From FACHB-T130 sp042747725 (GTDB lineage Bacteria > Cyanobacteriota > Cyanobacteriia > Cyanobacteriales > FACHB-T130): 64,000 bases of DNA. The notes beneath the pieces are model-generated. The model made no database searches, was not told where the DNA came from, and was given only the letters and a program-made list of their open reading frames with translations. Location of the stretch: contig NZ_JBHZGO010000023.1 of assembly GCF_042747725.1 (NCBI RefSeq), positions 124,001 through 188,000 of the forward strand, in the 5' to 3' direction. Positions 49,357 through 58,200 of this stretch are shown piece after piece. Position 1 is the first letter of the stretch; each line of letters begins with the position of its first letter. The position numbers and the translations under genes were made by a program.

Positions 49357-49436
49357 ACAGCTTCCCTCCGCCGGTATTAGCCGGACTCAGGTTCTAAGGG
49401 TGTAATCTCAGCCTGTAAATCCAGGCACCCCTAGCT
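49357..49436 (-). promoter_or_regulatory. TPP riboswitch (THI element) upstream of thiC
   Basis: Reading the minus strand: GGGGTGCCTGGATTTACAGG, CTGAGATTACACCCTTAGAA, CCTGAGTCCGGCTAATACCG, then GCGGAGGGAAGC. The CTGAGA, ACCCTT, GAACCTGA and GGAGGGAAGC words are the conserved thiamine-pyrophosphate aptamer core. It ends about 18 bp before the thiC start, so it likely controls translation initiation or termination of thiC. Confidence 0.93.
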
Positions 49437-49598
49437 TGATTGACAATATTACCACCAAGCTCCGGTTAGGGCTGGAAGGTTCCCAAAACTTGATGTTTTG
49501 CATCACTCTGTGAAGTGGCTACAGTGTAATTCATCGCCTGCAAACCGTAATTGATGTCATAATAGGCATCCAACTAAGCATCAATATGCCATCGTTAT

Positions 49599-49874
49599 AT
49601 GGAAAATATTACTGTCAGAACAACACTGGCATTACCATCTGAGCTTTTAGAAGCAACCGATCGGGCTGTGCGGGAAGGAAAAGCCAAGAGTCGTAATGAG
49701 TTTGTTGCCCTAGCATTGCGTCATGAGTTGGCGGCTCAAAAACGAGCTGATATTGATGCAGCTTTTGCGGGAATGGCTGATGATGTCGAATATCAGGCGG
49801 AAGTTGTGAAAATTAGTAATGAATTTGCTACGGCTGATTGGGAATCATTTCAGATAGGTGAATCTCAGCAATGA
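49599..49874 (+). CDS. Ribbon-helix-helix antitoxin
   Basis: 91 aa. N-terminal RHH motif TVRTTLALPSELLEATDRAV with REGKAKSRNEFVALALRHEL. The C-terminal segment (VEYQAEVVKISNEFATADWE) is the likely toxin-binding part. It overlaps the toxin gene by four bases (ATGA at 49871-49874). It differs in fold from the AbrB-type antitoxin at 46415. Confidence 0.87.
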   Translation: MENITVRTTLALPSELLEATDRAVREGKAKSRNEFVALALRHELAAQKRADIDAAFAGMADDVEYQAEVVKISNEFATADWESFQIGESQQ

Positions 49875-50230
49875 GGCGAGGGGAAGTCTACGATGCTCGT
49901 CTCGATCCGACTGAAGGTTCTGAACAGGCAGAGATTCGACCTGTAATTATTGTCAGCCGTGATGCCATCAATGCTGCCAGTCAGGTTGTGCTGGCAGTTC
50001 CCTGTACAACTTATCGCATTGGAAAGCGTATCTATCCGAGTCAGGTACTCCTGCAAGCGCCGGATGGTGGGCTGGAGCGAGATTCGGTGGCACTGGGAGA
50101 GCAAGTTCGCACTTTAGCTAAAACTCGTTTTTTACGTCTGCGTGGGATGCTTTCATCCTCATCGTTGGCGCAACTAGAACAAGCGTTGCTAATTGCTTTA
50201 GATTTACCAGGACAAGGGGAGTTTGAATAA
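49871..50230 (+). CDS. MazF/PemK-type toxin
   Basis: 119 aa. RRGEVYDARLDPTEGSEQAE, IRPVIIVSRDAINAASQVVL, VPCTTYRIGKRIYPSQVLLQ and VALGEQVRTLAKTRFLRLRG fit the MazF fold including the conserved RP(V)I and Q(V)RT positions. It pairs with the upstream RHH antitoxin. Likely mRNA interferase. Confidence 0.9.
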   Translation: MRRGEVYDARLDPTEGSEQAEIRPVIIVSRDAINAASQVVLAVPCTTYRIGKRIYPSQVLLQAPDGGLERDSVALGEQVRTLAKTRFLRLRGMLSSSSLAQLEQALLIALDLPGQGEFE

Positions 50231-50316
50231 GAAGCGATCGCGTTTCGGTGAGGTTTGGGCGGTGAGAGCGATCGCCATATAATCGGTAATAACCCATGCA
50301 CAAGCGACGCTACAGT

Positions 50317-51435
50317 ATGAGTACATTTGTACCGAATAATGAAGCAGACTACCCAGAAAATTTAGCAGATGAGGAACAGGAAACACAAATTGAAGAAAGC
50401 TTGGAAGATGATGATGACATCCTCCCTTCCAGGTTCTCCATATCAGTTTCTCGAACAGATTTTGATGTTGATGGCATAGTTAAGCGTCTGAGAAATAATG
50501 ATATATATATTCCTAATTTTCAGCGTGCCTATGTATGGAAACCCAAACAAGCTTCGCGTTTGATAGAGTCTCTCTTACTTGGTCTGCCGGTTCCAGGGAT
50601 TTTCCTGGCAAGAGAGCCAGAAACGAACAAGTTGCTAGTACTTGACGGTCAGCAAAGATTAATTAGTCTTAAATCTTTTTACGATGGTAAATTTCCAGAA
50701 GGTCGGACATCGTTTTCCTTGAAAGGGGTTCATTCAAACTTTGAGCGCCAGACATATAAAACACTCGCGGATACCTATCGGCGGCAATTAGACAACTCGG
50801 TTTTATCTGCAACTGTTGTTCAACCACATGATAACAACGAAGAAAGCATATACTATATTTTTGAAAGGTTGAATACAGGTGGGACTTTATTAAAACCCCA
50901 GGAAATTCGGGGTTGCATTTATCACGGAGAATTCAATGATTTGCTTGAGGAAATGAACAAGAACGGAGCATGGCGTAACATATTTGGCATTTGTGATAAG
51001 AATAAAAAAGACCAAGAACTTATTCTACGCTTCCTGGCAATTTATTTTGAAGGGAATAATTACAAGCCATCAATGAAGGAATTTTTAAATAGATATATGA
51101 CCAAAAACAGACAACTCAAGCAGCAGTCTAGGGATAGAATTATCAAAGCATTTATCCCAACAATTGAAATAATTTATAAATGCGTTGGCAATAAAGCTTT
51201 CAGACGAGAAAAGGCATTTGTTCCTACTTGGTTTGAGGCAGTCATGGTCGGTACAGCGAAAAGGCTAGAAAAAGGTACTATTCAGAATATTGAGGAATTC
51301 CAACAAATCTATCAACGTCTAATAAGTGATGAAGAATTTCTAGGCGTATCCGTGAAAATACGCGATCTAACTAACGAATATAATGTAAAGGAAAGGCTAA
51401 GACTGGCAAGGGAGACTTTCGCTGAATTAAAATAA
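50317..51435 (+). CDS. DUF262 domain protein (GmrS-like), stand-alone
   Basis: 372 aa from the ATG at 50317 (MSTFVPNNEADYPENLADEE); an ATG at 50296 is in frame. After an acidic N-terminus, the ParB/Srx-like DUF262 domain is visible: NDIYIPNFQRAYVWKPKQAS, LLGLPVPGIFLAREPETNKL, LLVLDGQQRLISLKSFYDG and YYIFERLNTGGTLLKPQEIR. DUF262 is the nucleotide-hydrolysing half of the GmrSD type IV restriction system. The DUF1524/HNH half is absent, so this is either a partner for another nuclease or a protein with another role. It lies 87 bp after a toxin-antitoxin pair. Confidence 0.85.
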   Translation: MSTFVPNNEADYPENLADEEQETQIEESLEDDDDILPSRFSISVSRTDFDVDGIVKRLRNNDIYIPNFQRAYVWKPKQASRLIESLLLGLPVPGIFLAREPETNKLLVLDGQQRLISLKSFYDGKFPEGRTSFSLKGVHSNFERQTYKTLADTYRRQLDNSVLSATVVQPHDNNEESIYYIFERLNTGGTLLKPQEIRGCIYHGEFNDLLEEMNKNGAWRNIFGICDKNKKDQELILRFLAIYFEGNNYKPSMKEFLNRYMTKNRQLKQQSRDRIIKAFIPTIEIIYKCVGNKAFRREKAFVPTWFEAVMVGTAKRLEKGTIQNIEEFQQIYQRLISDEEFLGVSVKIRDLTNEYNVKERLRLARETFAELK

Positions 51436-51879
51436 TCAGCCTTGAAGTTGCAGTTTGTCAGATGATGTAAGAATTAGCTTAGCTGTTGTAAATATAGGGG
51501 CTTGTGGAATATACGTCATCATTTCTAACTCATTCGTGCAAAGTAGATCGCTAGTACACCTCCACCAATAGCGATCGCTTTCACCTATCCCCTCCTCTAT
51601 CCACAAGTTAGGCTTTGCGCCCCATAACTCCCAGCAGAACCCAATTGAGGATATTTGGTTGCAAGCAAAGCAATGTATCCGAGAGTGCGATCGCCTGTGC
51701 AAATCTTTTGGTGTCGTGAAGTATTTATTTGAGTTCGTAACTTATCGTCAATTCTTTGACTTTCCAAAGCTTTTCACCTATGGCTGTTTCTCACAATTTA
51801 TTTAGAATTGCTATATTTACGAACAGTTTTTGATTCATGGATTGGCAAAATGTAGAATAAAGCTTAATTAATCGAGGCA

Positions 51880-51953
51880 TATTATGTGGTAAAACTAGCT
51901 TTTAAAAACTAACAACTAAAAAGAGCGGGTCAAATACTTGACCCGCTCTTTTT
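51880..51953 (+). ncRNA. Candidate small noncoding RNA
   Basis: A -10-like TATTAT (51887-51892) precedes roughly 60 nt containing a weak TAGCTTTTAAAAACTA stem and the single-stranded-looking AACAACTAAAA, then a perfect terminator (51918-51953). No ORF or Shine-Dalgarno is visible. The nearest upstream plus-strand gene ends 480 bp earlier, so the terminator probably belongs to its own short transcript. It lacks the ACTCCTCACAC core of Yfr1. Confidence 0.4.
51918..51953 (+). terminator. Strong intrinsic terminator
   Basis: AAAAAGAGCGGGTCAA (51918-51933) pairs perfectly with TTGACCCGCTCTTTTT (51938-51953) around ATAC, ending in a T run. It is the strongest terminator in the window. Confidence 0.9.
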
Positions 51954-52068
51954 GGTGCAGTAAATTGTAATTGACAACATTTGTTGAGTCTTCGCTGATG
52001 GGTCGGGAAAGTACCAACGCCCAATTGCTCTGACATAACTTTCTTGCTCCTCGCCGAATCATCAAGTC

Positions 52069-52260
52069 TTATGCAGTTTCCAACCAGTCATAGATTTGAT
52101 CTAACTGTTCCAGCGTTACTAAACCGTATTGCCATAAGATCATCGGCAATGGACCGGGATCTTGTTCTCGACGCCGCAAAGCGATCGCAATCGATGCCTT
52201 GGATATTGCTAAATCTTCTTGAAGAAAACGGAGAAATCGAGAAAAGTTCGTAGGTGCCAT
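52069..52260 (-). CDS. DUF2949-type small protein
   Basis: 63 aa: MAPTNFSRFLRFLQEDLAIS, KASIAIALRRREQDPGPLPM and ILWQYGLVTLEQLDQIYDWL. The pattern agrees with the cyanobacterial DUF2949 family as I remember it. No function is known. The ATG at 52260 is preceded by AAGGAGG on the minus strand. Confidence 0.85.
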   Translation of the reverse strand: MAPTNFSRFLRFLQEDLAISKASIAIALRRREQDPGPLPMILWQYGLVTLEQLDQIYDWLETA

Positions 52261-52895
52261 GATGGCTTTTACCTCCTTTGTAGAATCTATTTTGTAATTG
52301 AAACCTTGGTTTGTTGAGTGATAGTAGTCAGTATTTTATCTGTCCACCTTTACTCGGCTCCTTTTATACTATTTTGCCGCTACCCACTGGAACGCTAGTG
52401 TCACAGATCACCAGCCTGGTGTGACAATTACGGCAGCCGGTATGGGTATTAACAGAAGAATGTTCATAGTAGATTCAGCACTTTAGGCATCCCTTCCGGG
52501 TTGACCTAGAGAATGAGACTAAAAACTTAGGCTCACTCCACTTTTTTCTGAAATCCTAGCCGACTCTAGAAGAGTGAACTTTGCTTAATATTTTCTTCAG
52601 CAATTCACTGAAATTCCTCTGTAATAGGAGAGATTTGCTTGCCTAGAGCGTCTATTCCACTAACCTCACACCAAATTCCAGGCAAAGCGCTCTCATCCTT
52701 GGAAGAACCATGTCTCTGGAAGCGAGAATCTAGGTTTAAGCGTAACAATAATTGAAATTTGCCGCCTCAAACTCTATCTTGGGAAAGAGTACCTTATTTT
52801 GGCGACAAATACGTCTAAAGAGCGAGTAAATTTTTAAATCACCTTGATAAGGACTATAAAAGAGAGCCAGGAAGTCCGTCTGTATTGGCATCGAG
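52261..52895. other. 635-bp intergenic region
   Basis: No gene seen. An interrupted hairpin at 52399-52426 (TGTCAC...ACCA with TGGTGTGACA) is the only notable structure. It must contain the promoter of the DUF2949 gene at its left edge. Confidence 0.5.
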
Positions 52896-53525
52896 TTACT
52901 GAATGGTGACGCGATCGCCCGCCTTCAAACCGAGTTCCGCCGCTCGTCCTCCTCGGAGTTCAATCACCTGGTTAACAGGCGTATTCGGACCATAAGTGGG
53001 GCAAAGACTGGTTGTACAGGGAGGAACATTGGCAGCGATCGCTTTCACCACTCCATCCAGCATAAAAACCATATCCAGCGGAATGAGCGTATTCTTCATC
53101 CAGAAATTGATCGGTTGCGGTGGGTTGAAAAGAAATAGCATCCCGCGATCGTCCGCCAAAGACTTCCTGTACATTAACCCCATTTGCTGTTGTTGGGGTG
53201 TCCGCGCCACTTCCAGCTGAATCACCTGACTTGCCATCGTTGCCTTAGCTGAAATTGGCAAAGTTTGACCCATCTTATTCTGTGCGGGTGATGCCTCCGA
53301 TGATGACAGCGCTGGTTGTGCAGGGGTTGTCGGTGCTGATACTGGCGACGCCTGCTGCAATGGTTGTGCGGGTTCCCCACTCTGAGAGGAGGTTGATGGC
53401 ACCGATGCTGAACATCCCATCAGCAAAACTGCCAGCATCATTACCACTAAACTTGCCTGCTTTCTGGCGTTGCGATCGCCTTTGGCGGATGCGCGTAAGT
53501 GCTGTTCGCTCCAATCCAAATTCAT
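52896..53525 (-). CDS. DUF192 domain lipoprotein
   Basis: 209 aa. N-terminal hydrophobic stretch with lipobox (SLVVMMLAVLLMGC), so probably a lipoprotein if translation starts near residue 20 or uses the longer start. A Ser/Pro/Gln-rich linker follows. The DUF192 domain covers about residues 95-205: LEVARTPQQQQMGLMYRKSL, LFLFNPPQPINFWMKNTLIP, LDMVFMLDGVVKAIAANVPP and ELRGGRAAELGLKAGDRV. Function of DUF192 is unknown. It lies 39 bp downstream of the response-regulator gene on the same strand. Confidence 0.88.
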   Translation of the reverse strand: MNLDWSEQHLRASAKGDRNARKQASLVVMMLAVLLMGCSASVPSTSSQSGEPAQPLQQASPVSAPTTPAQPALSSSEASPAQNKMGQTLPISAKATMASQVIQLEVARTPQQQQMGLMYRKSLADDRGMLFLFNPPQPINFWMKNTLIPLDMVFMLDGVVKAIAANVPPCTTSLCPTYGPNTPVNQVIELRGGRAAELGLKAGDRVTIQ

Positions 53526-53564
53526 CCTTTATCCTTGATATTTAAACTCAAAACTCAATCCTTT

Positions 53565-54260
53565 CTAAGCTTCTCGCAAAACGTATCCTACACCTCGCAC
53601 TGTTTGAATCAAGCGCTTTTCGCTCTCTTCTTCAATTTTGAGACGCAAATAACGGATATACACCTCAATCACATTTGACTCTCCCATAAAGTCGTATCCC
53701 CAAACATTTTCTAGAATCTGTTCGCGGGTCAAGACTTCGCGGGGATGCGACATCATATACTTTAGGAGTTCAAATTCCTTCATTGTCAGGTCAATCACTC
53801 GCCCGTTCCGCATTGCTCTGCGGGTGGACAAGTCTAAAACCAGTTCGCCAAACCGTAACTGTTCGCTAGCACCTGCTTCTGGCTGTAAGTAGAGACGCAC
53901 CAGTTGCAAAAAAGCGTCCGTGCGATAAGGTTTGAGGAAGTAATCATCGGCACCCGAATTTAGACAAGCAACCCGATCTTCTACGGTATCGCGAGCCATC
54001 AACAGCAGCACTGGCACGCGAGATCCGGCATTCCTCAGTTGGTTGCACAACTTCAGTCCAGAATCTCCTGTTAGCACTCGATCTACGACGACTAAAGCTG
54101 GCTGAAGTTCGCAAGCTTGATGGAAACCGCTGGTGGTGTCTGGCGCAACAACAGTAGTATATCCAGCTTCTCGCAAATCCATGCTGACACGTTGGACAAG
54201 AATTTCGTCGGTTTCGACGAGTAAAACACAGGGAGTGCGGTCAAAAGTAACAGGAGACAT
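53565..54260 (-). CDS. nblR: OmpR-family response regulator, NblR-like
   Basis: 231 aa. Receiver domain about residues 11-125 (CVLLVETDEILVQRVSMDLR, phosphoacceptor-like Asp in VVVDRVLTGDSGLKLC, VEDRVACLNSGADDYFLKPY) and winged-helix DNA-binding domain (LTMKEFELLKYMMSHPREVL, YDFMGESNVIEVYIRYLRLK). The VETDE start and RDTVEDRVACLNSGADDYFL match my memory of NblR, which controls phycobilisome degradation under nutrient stress. The general class is certain; the NblR identity is tentative. No histidine kinase gene is nearby. Confidence 0.8.
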   Translation of the reverse strand: MSPVTFDRTPCVLLVETDEILVQRVSMDLREAGYTTVVAPDTTSGFHQACELQPALVVVDRVLTGDSGLKLCNQLRNAGSRVPVLLLMARDTVEDRVACLNSGADDYFLKPYRTDAFLQLVRLYLQPEAGASEQLRFGELVLDLSTRRAMRNGRVIDLTMKEFELLKYMMSHPREVLTREQILENVWGYDFMGESNVIEVYIRYLRLKIEEESEKRLIQTVRGVGYVLREA

Positions 54261-54424
54261 AGGCTACATTGGGGCGCTTTTGCTGCGTTGTTATCTCAGT
54301 TTAACTACATTGGAAAGCGATCGCGAAGCGCTCCAAAAAGTCAGTTCGCTGCTTCCTTCAATGTAGGTAAGTATTCATGCTTAGTATAGGACAGATGACA
54401 GGGAGGGTGAGGGAAGCAGGTAGC

Positions 54425-54450
54425 GAACTGACAAGTCAGCGCAACGCGAT
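54425..54450. repeat. Dispersed palindromic repeat, copy A
   Basis: GCGAACTGACAAGTCAGCGC near 54423-54442 is the complement of the GCGCTGACTTGTCAGTTCGC word at 61674 and 62641. It has CTGAC/GTCAG arms. It lies just beyond the 3' end of the Uma2 pseudogene. Confidence 0.7.
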
Positions 54451-54476
54451 CGCTTCCAAGTTTTTACTCATTAGCC

Positions 54477-55151
54477 TCACCCCAAATCAGAATTTTGCAA
54501 AATTTCTCGAATTCTTGCCTTAAATAAACGGACTGCGGCTCTCTGACCAATAATTTTGCTTTGCTCAATCAAGGCTGGTATTTCTGCAATTGGTAGAAAT
54601 GGAAAAGCCAGACTTTGAGCGCAAAAATTATATTGTCCACCACCTAATTGATAGACATAAAGACGCTAATTCTCGTATCTCCAGAATTCAGGAACGCCCA
54701 GAGAAGCATAGATTTGAAACTTATTGAGAGAGGGACTTGTGTAGTCAACCTCTACAACCAAATCTGGTGGTGGATCGGTCTGCAAGTCTATTTTTTTTCC
54801 TCTGACCAACGCTTCATTCTGTATATAGAAGCAAGTATCCGGTTCCACGGCACGGGTTAAATCTTCTCGTTCTAGAGTAAGAGAACCGAGTTGGATGATT
54901 TCAATTTCTAACTCATCTGCTAAGGCTGTAACAATTTCCGCTATAAGTATTTTAGATTCTTCGTGTTCTTGGTATGGAACCATAATTTCTAGTATTCCCT
55001 GGTCATAAGCGAGTCTACAGGCGCGATCGCTTCCGAGATCCGCTAGTAGTGCCTTGAAGGTTTGCCAGGTGACGCCTGTTAAAATGACTCTGACTTCGGG
55101 AGGAACTTGCTGCTGTGGGAGAGAAGACGCCGTTACTTTCTGTACATTCAT
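54477..55151 (-). pseudogene. Uma2 family endonuclease gene with an in-frame stop
   Basis: Uma2 (DUF820, PD-(D/E)XK-like). From the ATG at 55151 the frame reads MNVQKVTASSLPQQ... LEIMVPYQEHEESKILIAEI, RAVEPDTCFYIQNEA and DPPPDLVVEVDYTSPSLNKF to FWRYEN, then a TAG at 54666-54668. The same frame then continues as RLYVYQLGGGQYNFCAQSLA and EQSKIIGQRAAVRLFKARIR to a TGA at 54477-54479, which is the normal Uma2 C-terminus. A single nonsense codon therefore removes about 62 residues. The catalytic Asp/Glu core lies before the stop, so a truncated active product is possible. Confidence 0.85.
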
Positions 55152-55249
55152 AGTTTTGATTACTCCCGAAAGCGAGAAATTCTGCAAAATAGATTAAGCT
55201 GATCGTTCAAAGCTTAACCCAAACACCTATTTAAAAGCCTTCGTCATCT

Positions 55250-58200
55250 ATGAACAGCCCTTTCCTGACTCGCCTCCACAGTCCTGAACGTCCTGTCATC
55301 GTCTTCGATGGCGCAATGGGAACCAACCTCCAAACGCAAAACCTGACCGCCGCTGACTTTGGGGGACCAGAATACGAAGGCTGTAATGAATATCTGGTAC
55401 ACACTAAACCAGAAGCGGTGGAGAAGGTGCATCGGGACTTTTTGGCAGTTGGTGCCGATGTGATTGAAACAGATACCTTTGGCGGTGCCTCGATTGTGCT
55501 GGCAGAGTACGACCTGGCGGATCAAGCCTACTATTTGAATAAGAAGGCGGCGGAACTGGCGAAGCGCGTGGCGGCGGAATTTTCGACGCCGGAGAAACCC
55601 CGGTTTGTGGCTGGTTCGATAGGTCCAACGACCAAGCTGCCAACGCTGGGACATATTGACTTTGACACACTGCAAGCTTCCTTTGTAGAGCAAGCTGAGG
55701 CGCTTTACGACGGCGGCGTTGATTTATTTCTTGTCGAGACTTGTCAGGATGTGCTGCAAATTAAGGCAGCACTGAATGCGGTTGAGGAAGTCTTTCAGCG
55801 CAAGGGGGAACGACGCCCGTTGATGGTGTCGGTAACGATGGAAGTCATGGGTACGATGCTAGTCGGTTCTGAGATTAGCGCCGTAGTGACGATTTTGGAA
55901 CGTTACCCGATTGATATTCTCGGACTTAACTGTGCCACGGGACCAGACCGGATGGCTGAGCATATCAAGTATCTTTGCCAGCACTCCCCGTTTGTGGTTT
56001 CCTGCGTTCCCAATGCTGGCTTACCAGAAAATATTGGCGGTCATGCTCACTATAAGCTGACGCCGATGGAATTGCGGATGGCGCTGATGCACTTTGTAGA
56101 AGATTGGGGCGTGCAGATAATTGGCGGCTGTTGCGGCACGCGCCCTGAGCATATTCAACAATTAGCAGAAATTGGCAAAACTCTGAAGCCAAAAGAGCGG
56201 CACTTTAGCTATGAGCCTGCGGCGGCGTCAATTTACAGTGCCCAACCTTATGACCAGGATAATTCATTCCTGATTGTGGGCGAGCGGCTGAATGCTAGCG
56301 GTTCTAAGAAGTGCCGCGACTTGCTGAATGGGGAAGATTGGGATGGGTTGGTTTCTTTGGCGAAGTCGCAGGTGCGGGAAGGGGCGCACGTCCTTGATGT
56401 CAACGTGGACTATGTCGGGCGCGATGGCGTTCGAGATATGCATGAATTAGTGTCGCGGCTGGTAACAAATGTGACAATCCCGCTAATGCTCGACTCCACA
56501 GAATGGGAAAAGATGGAGGCAGGATTGAAGGTTGCCGGGGGCAAGTGCCTGCTGAATTCGACTAACTATGAAGATGGAGAGGAGCGCTTCTTCAAGGTGC
56601 TGGAGTTGGCGAAGAAGTACGGAGCCGGTGTCGTTATTGGCACGATTGATGAAGATGGGATGGCACGGACGGCTGAAAAGAAGTTTGCGATCGCGCAACG
56701 TGCCTATCGCGCCGCTGTCGAATATGGCATTCCACCCTACGAGATATTTTTTGATACTCTCGCTCTACCTATTTCTACGGGTATCGAAGAAGACCGCGCT
56801 AATGGAAAAGCTACCATTGAATCCATCCGTCGCATTCGAGAAGAACTTCCAGGTTGCCACGTTATGTTGGGGGTTTCTAACGTTTCCTTCGGTTTAAACC
56901 CAGCGGCGCGAGTCGTCCTCAATTCCATGTTTCTGCACGAAGCGATCGCGGTGGGGATGGATGCGGCAATTGTCAGCGCTAGCAAAATTCTGCCGCTAGC
57001 GAAAATTGAGCCAGAGCATCAAGAAGTCTGCCGCAAGTTAATCTACGATGAGCGGCAATTTGATGGAGACATCTGCACCTACGATCCGCTGGGAGAGTTG
57101 ACAACGCTGTTTGAAGGGAAAACGACGAAGCGCGATCGCTCTAATGACGAAAATCTCCCCGTAGAAGAACGTCTGAAGCGTCACATTATCGACGGCGAAC
57201 GCATCGGCTTAGAGGAACAACTTACCAAAGCTTTAGAGAAATATGCGCCTCTGTATATTATTAACACCTTCTTGCTAGATGGCATGAAAGTTGTAGGCGA
57301 GTTGTTTGGTTCCGGACAAATGCAGTTGCCTTTCGTATTGCAATCTGCGGAAACGATGAAAGCAGCGGTGGCATATTTAGAACCATTGATGGAAAAGAAA
57401 GATGCTGGAAATAATGCCAAAGGAACTGTAGTAATTGCCACCGTTAAAGGAGATGTCCACGACATCGGTAAAAATTTGGTGGATATCATCCTGTCAAATA
57501 ACGGTTACAAGGTGGTTAATATTGGCATCAAACAGCCTGTTGATAAAATTGTTGATGCTTTTGAGCAGCACAAAGCTGATTGTATTGCGATGAGCGGCTT
57601 GCTGGTAAAATCAACTGCTTTTATGAAAGATAATTTGGAGGTTTTCAACCAAAAAGGAATTACAGTCCCAGTAATTTTAGGCGGTGCGGCGCTGACTCCT
57701 AAATTCGTCCATGAAGATTGCCAAAACACTTACAAAGGTAAAGTTATTTACGGCAAAGATGCTTTTTCCGATCTGCATTTCATGGATAAATTAATGCCTG
57801 CTAAATCCACTGGAAATTGGGATGATTTGCAGGGATTTTTGGATGAAGTTGAGGAAACTGGTCATGCACCTATTGTAGAGGAAGCGTCTCGTCTGCCATT
57901 AGAGAATAGCACTCAAGAAACTCAACCTGTAGAAGTAGATACGCGGCGTTCTGAGGCTGTGGCGATTGACATCGATCGTCCAATTCCACCTTTCTGGGGT
58001 ACGAAATTATTACAGCCTGAAGATATCCCATTAGAGGAGGTGTTTGAGTATCTGGATTTGCAGGCTTTGATTGCTGGACAGTGGCAATTCCGCAAGCCGA
58101 AGGAACAGTCTCGCGAGGAGTACAATCAGTTTTTAGAGGATAAGGTTTACCCGATTTTGAAGGAGTGGAAGCAACGGGTTGTAGAGGAGAATTTGCTGCA

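Larger units (their letters stand above)
51436..52068. other. 633-bp region with a candidate small RNA
   Basis: No protein gene supported; an 88-codon minus-strand frame (51436-51702) has Cys/His/Ser-rich content without a family. The right half holds a candidate promoter and a strong terminator, described separately. Confidence 0.5.

Noticed and set aside
51436..51702. 88-codon minus-strand frame after the DUF262 gene
   Set aside because: Cys/His/Ser-rich translation of spacer with a HIP1 site; no family or Shine-Dalgarno seen.
51880..51953. Yfr1 small RNA
   Set aside because: Size and terminator fit, but the conserved ACTCCTCACAC core is missing.
55152..55249. Cobalamin riboswitch before metH
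   Set aside because: The 98-bp gap is too short for the full aptamer and lacks the B12-box word.
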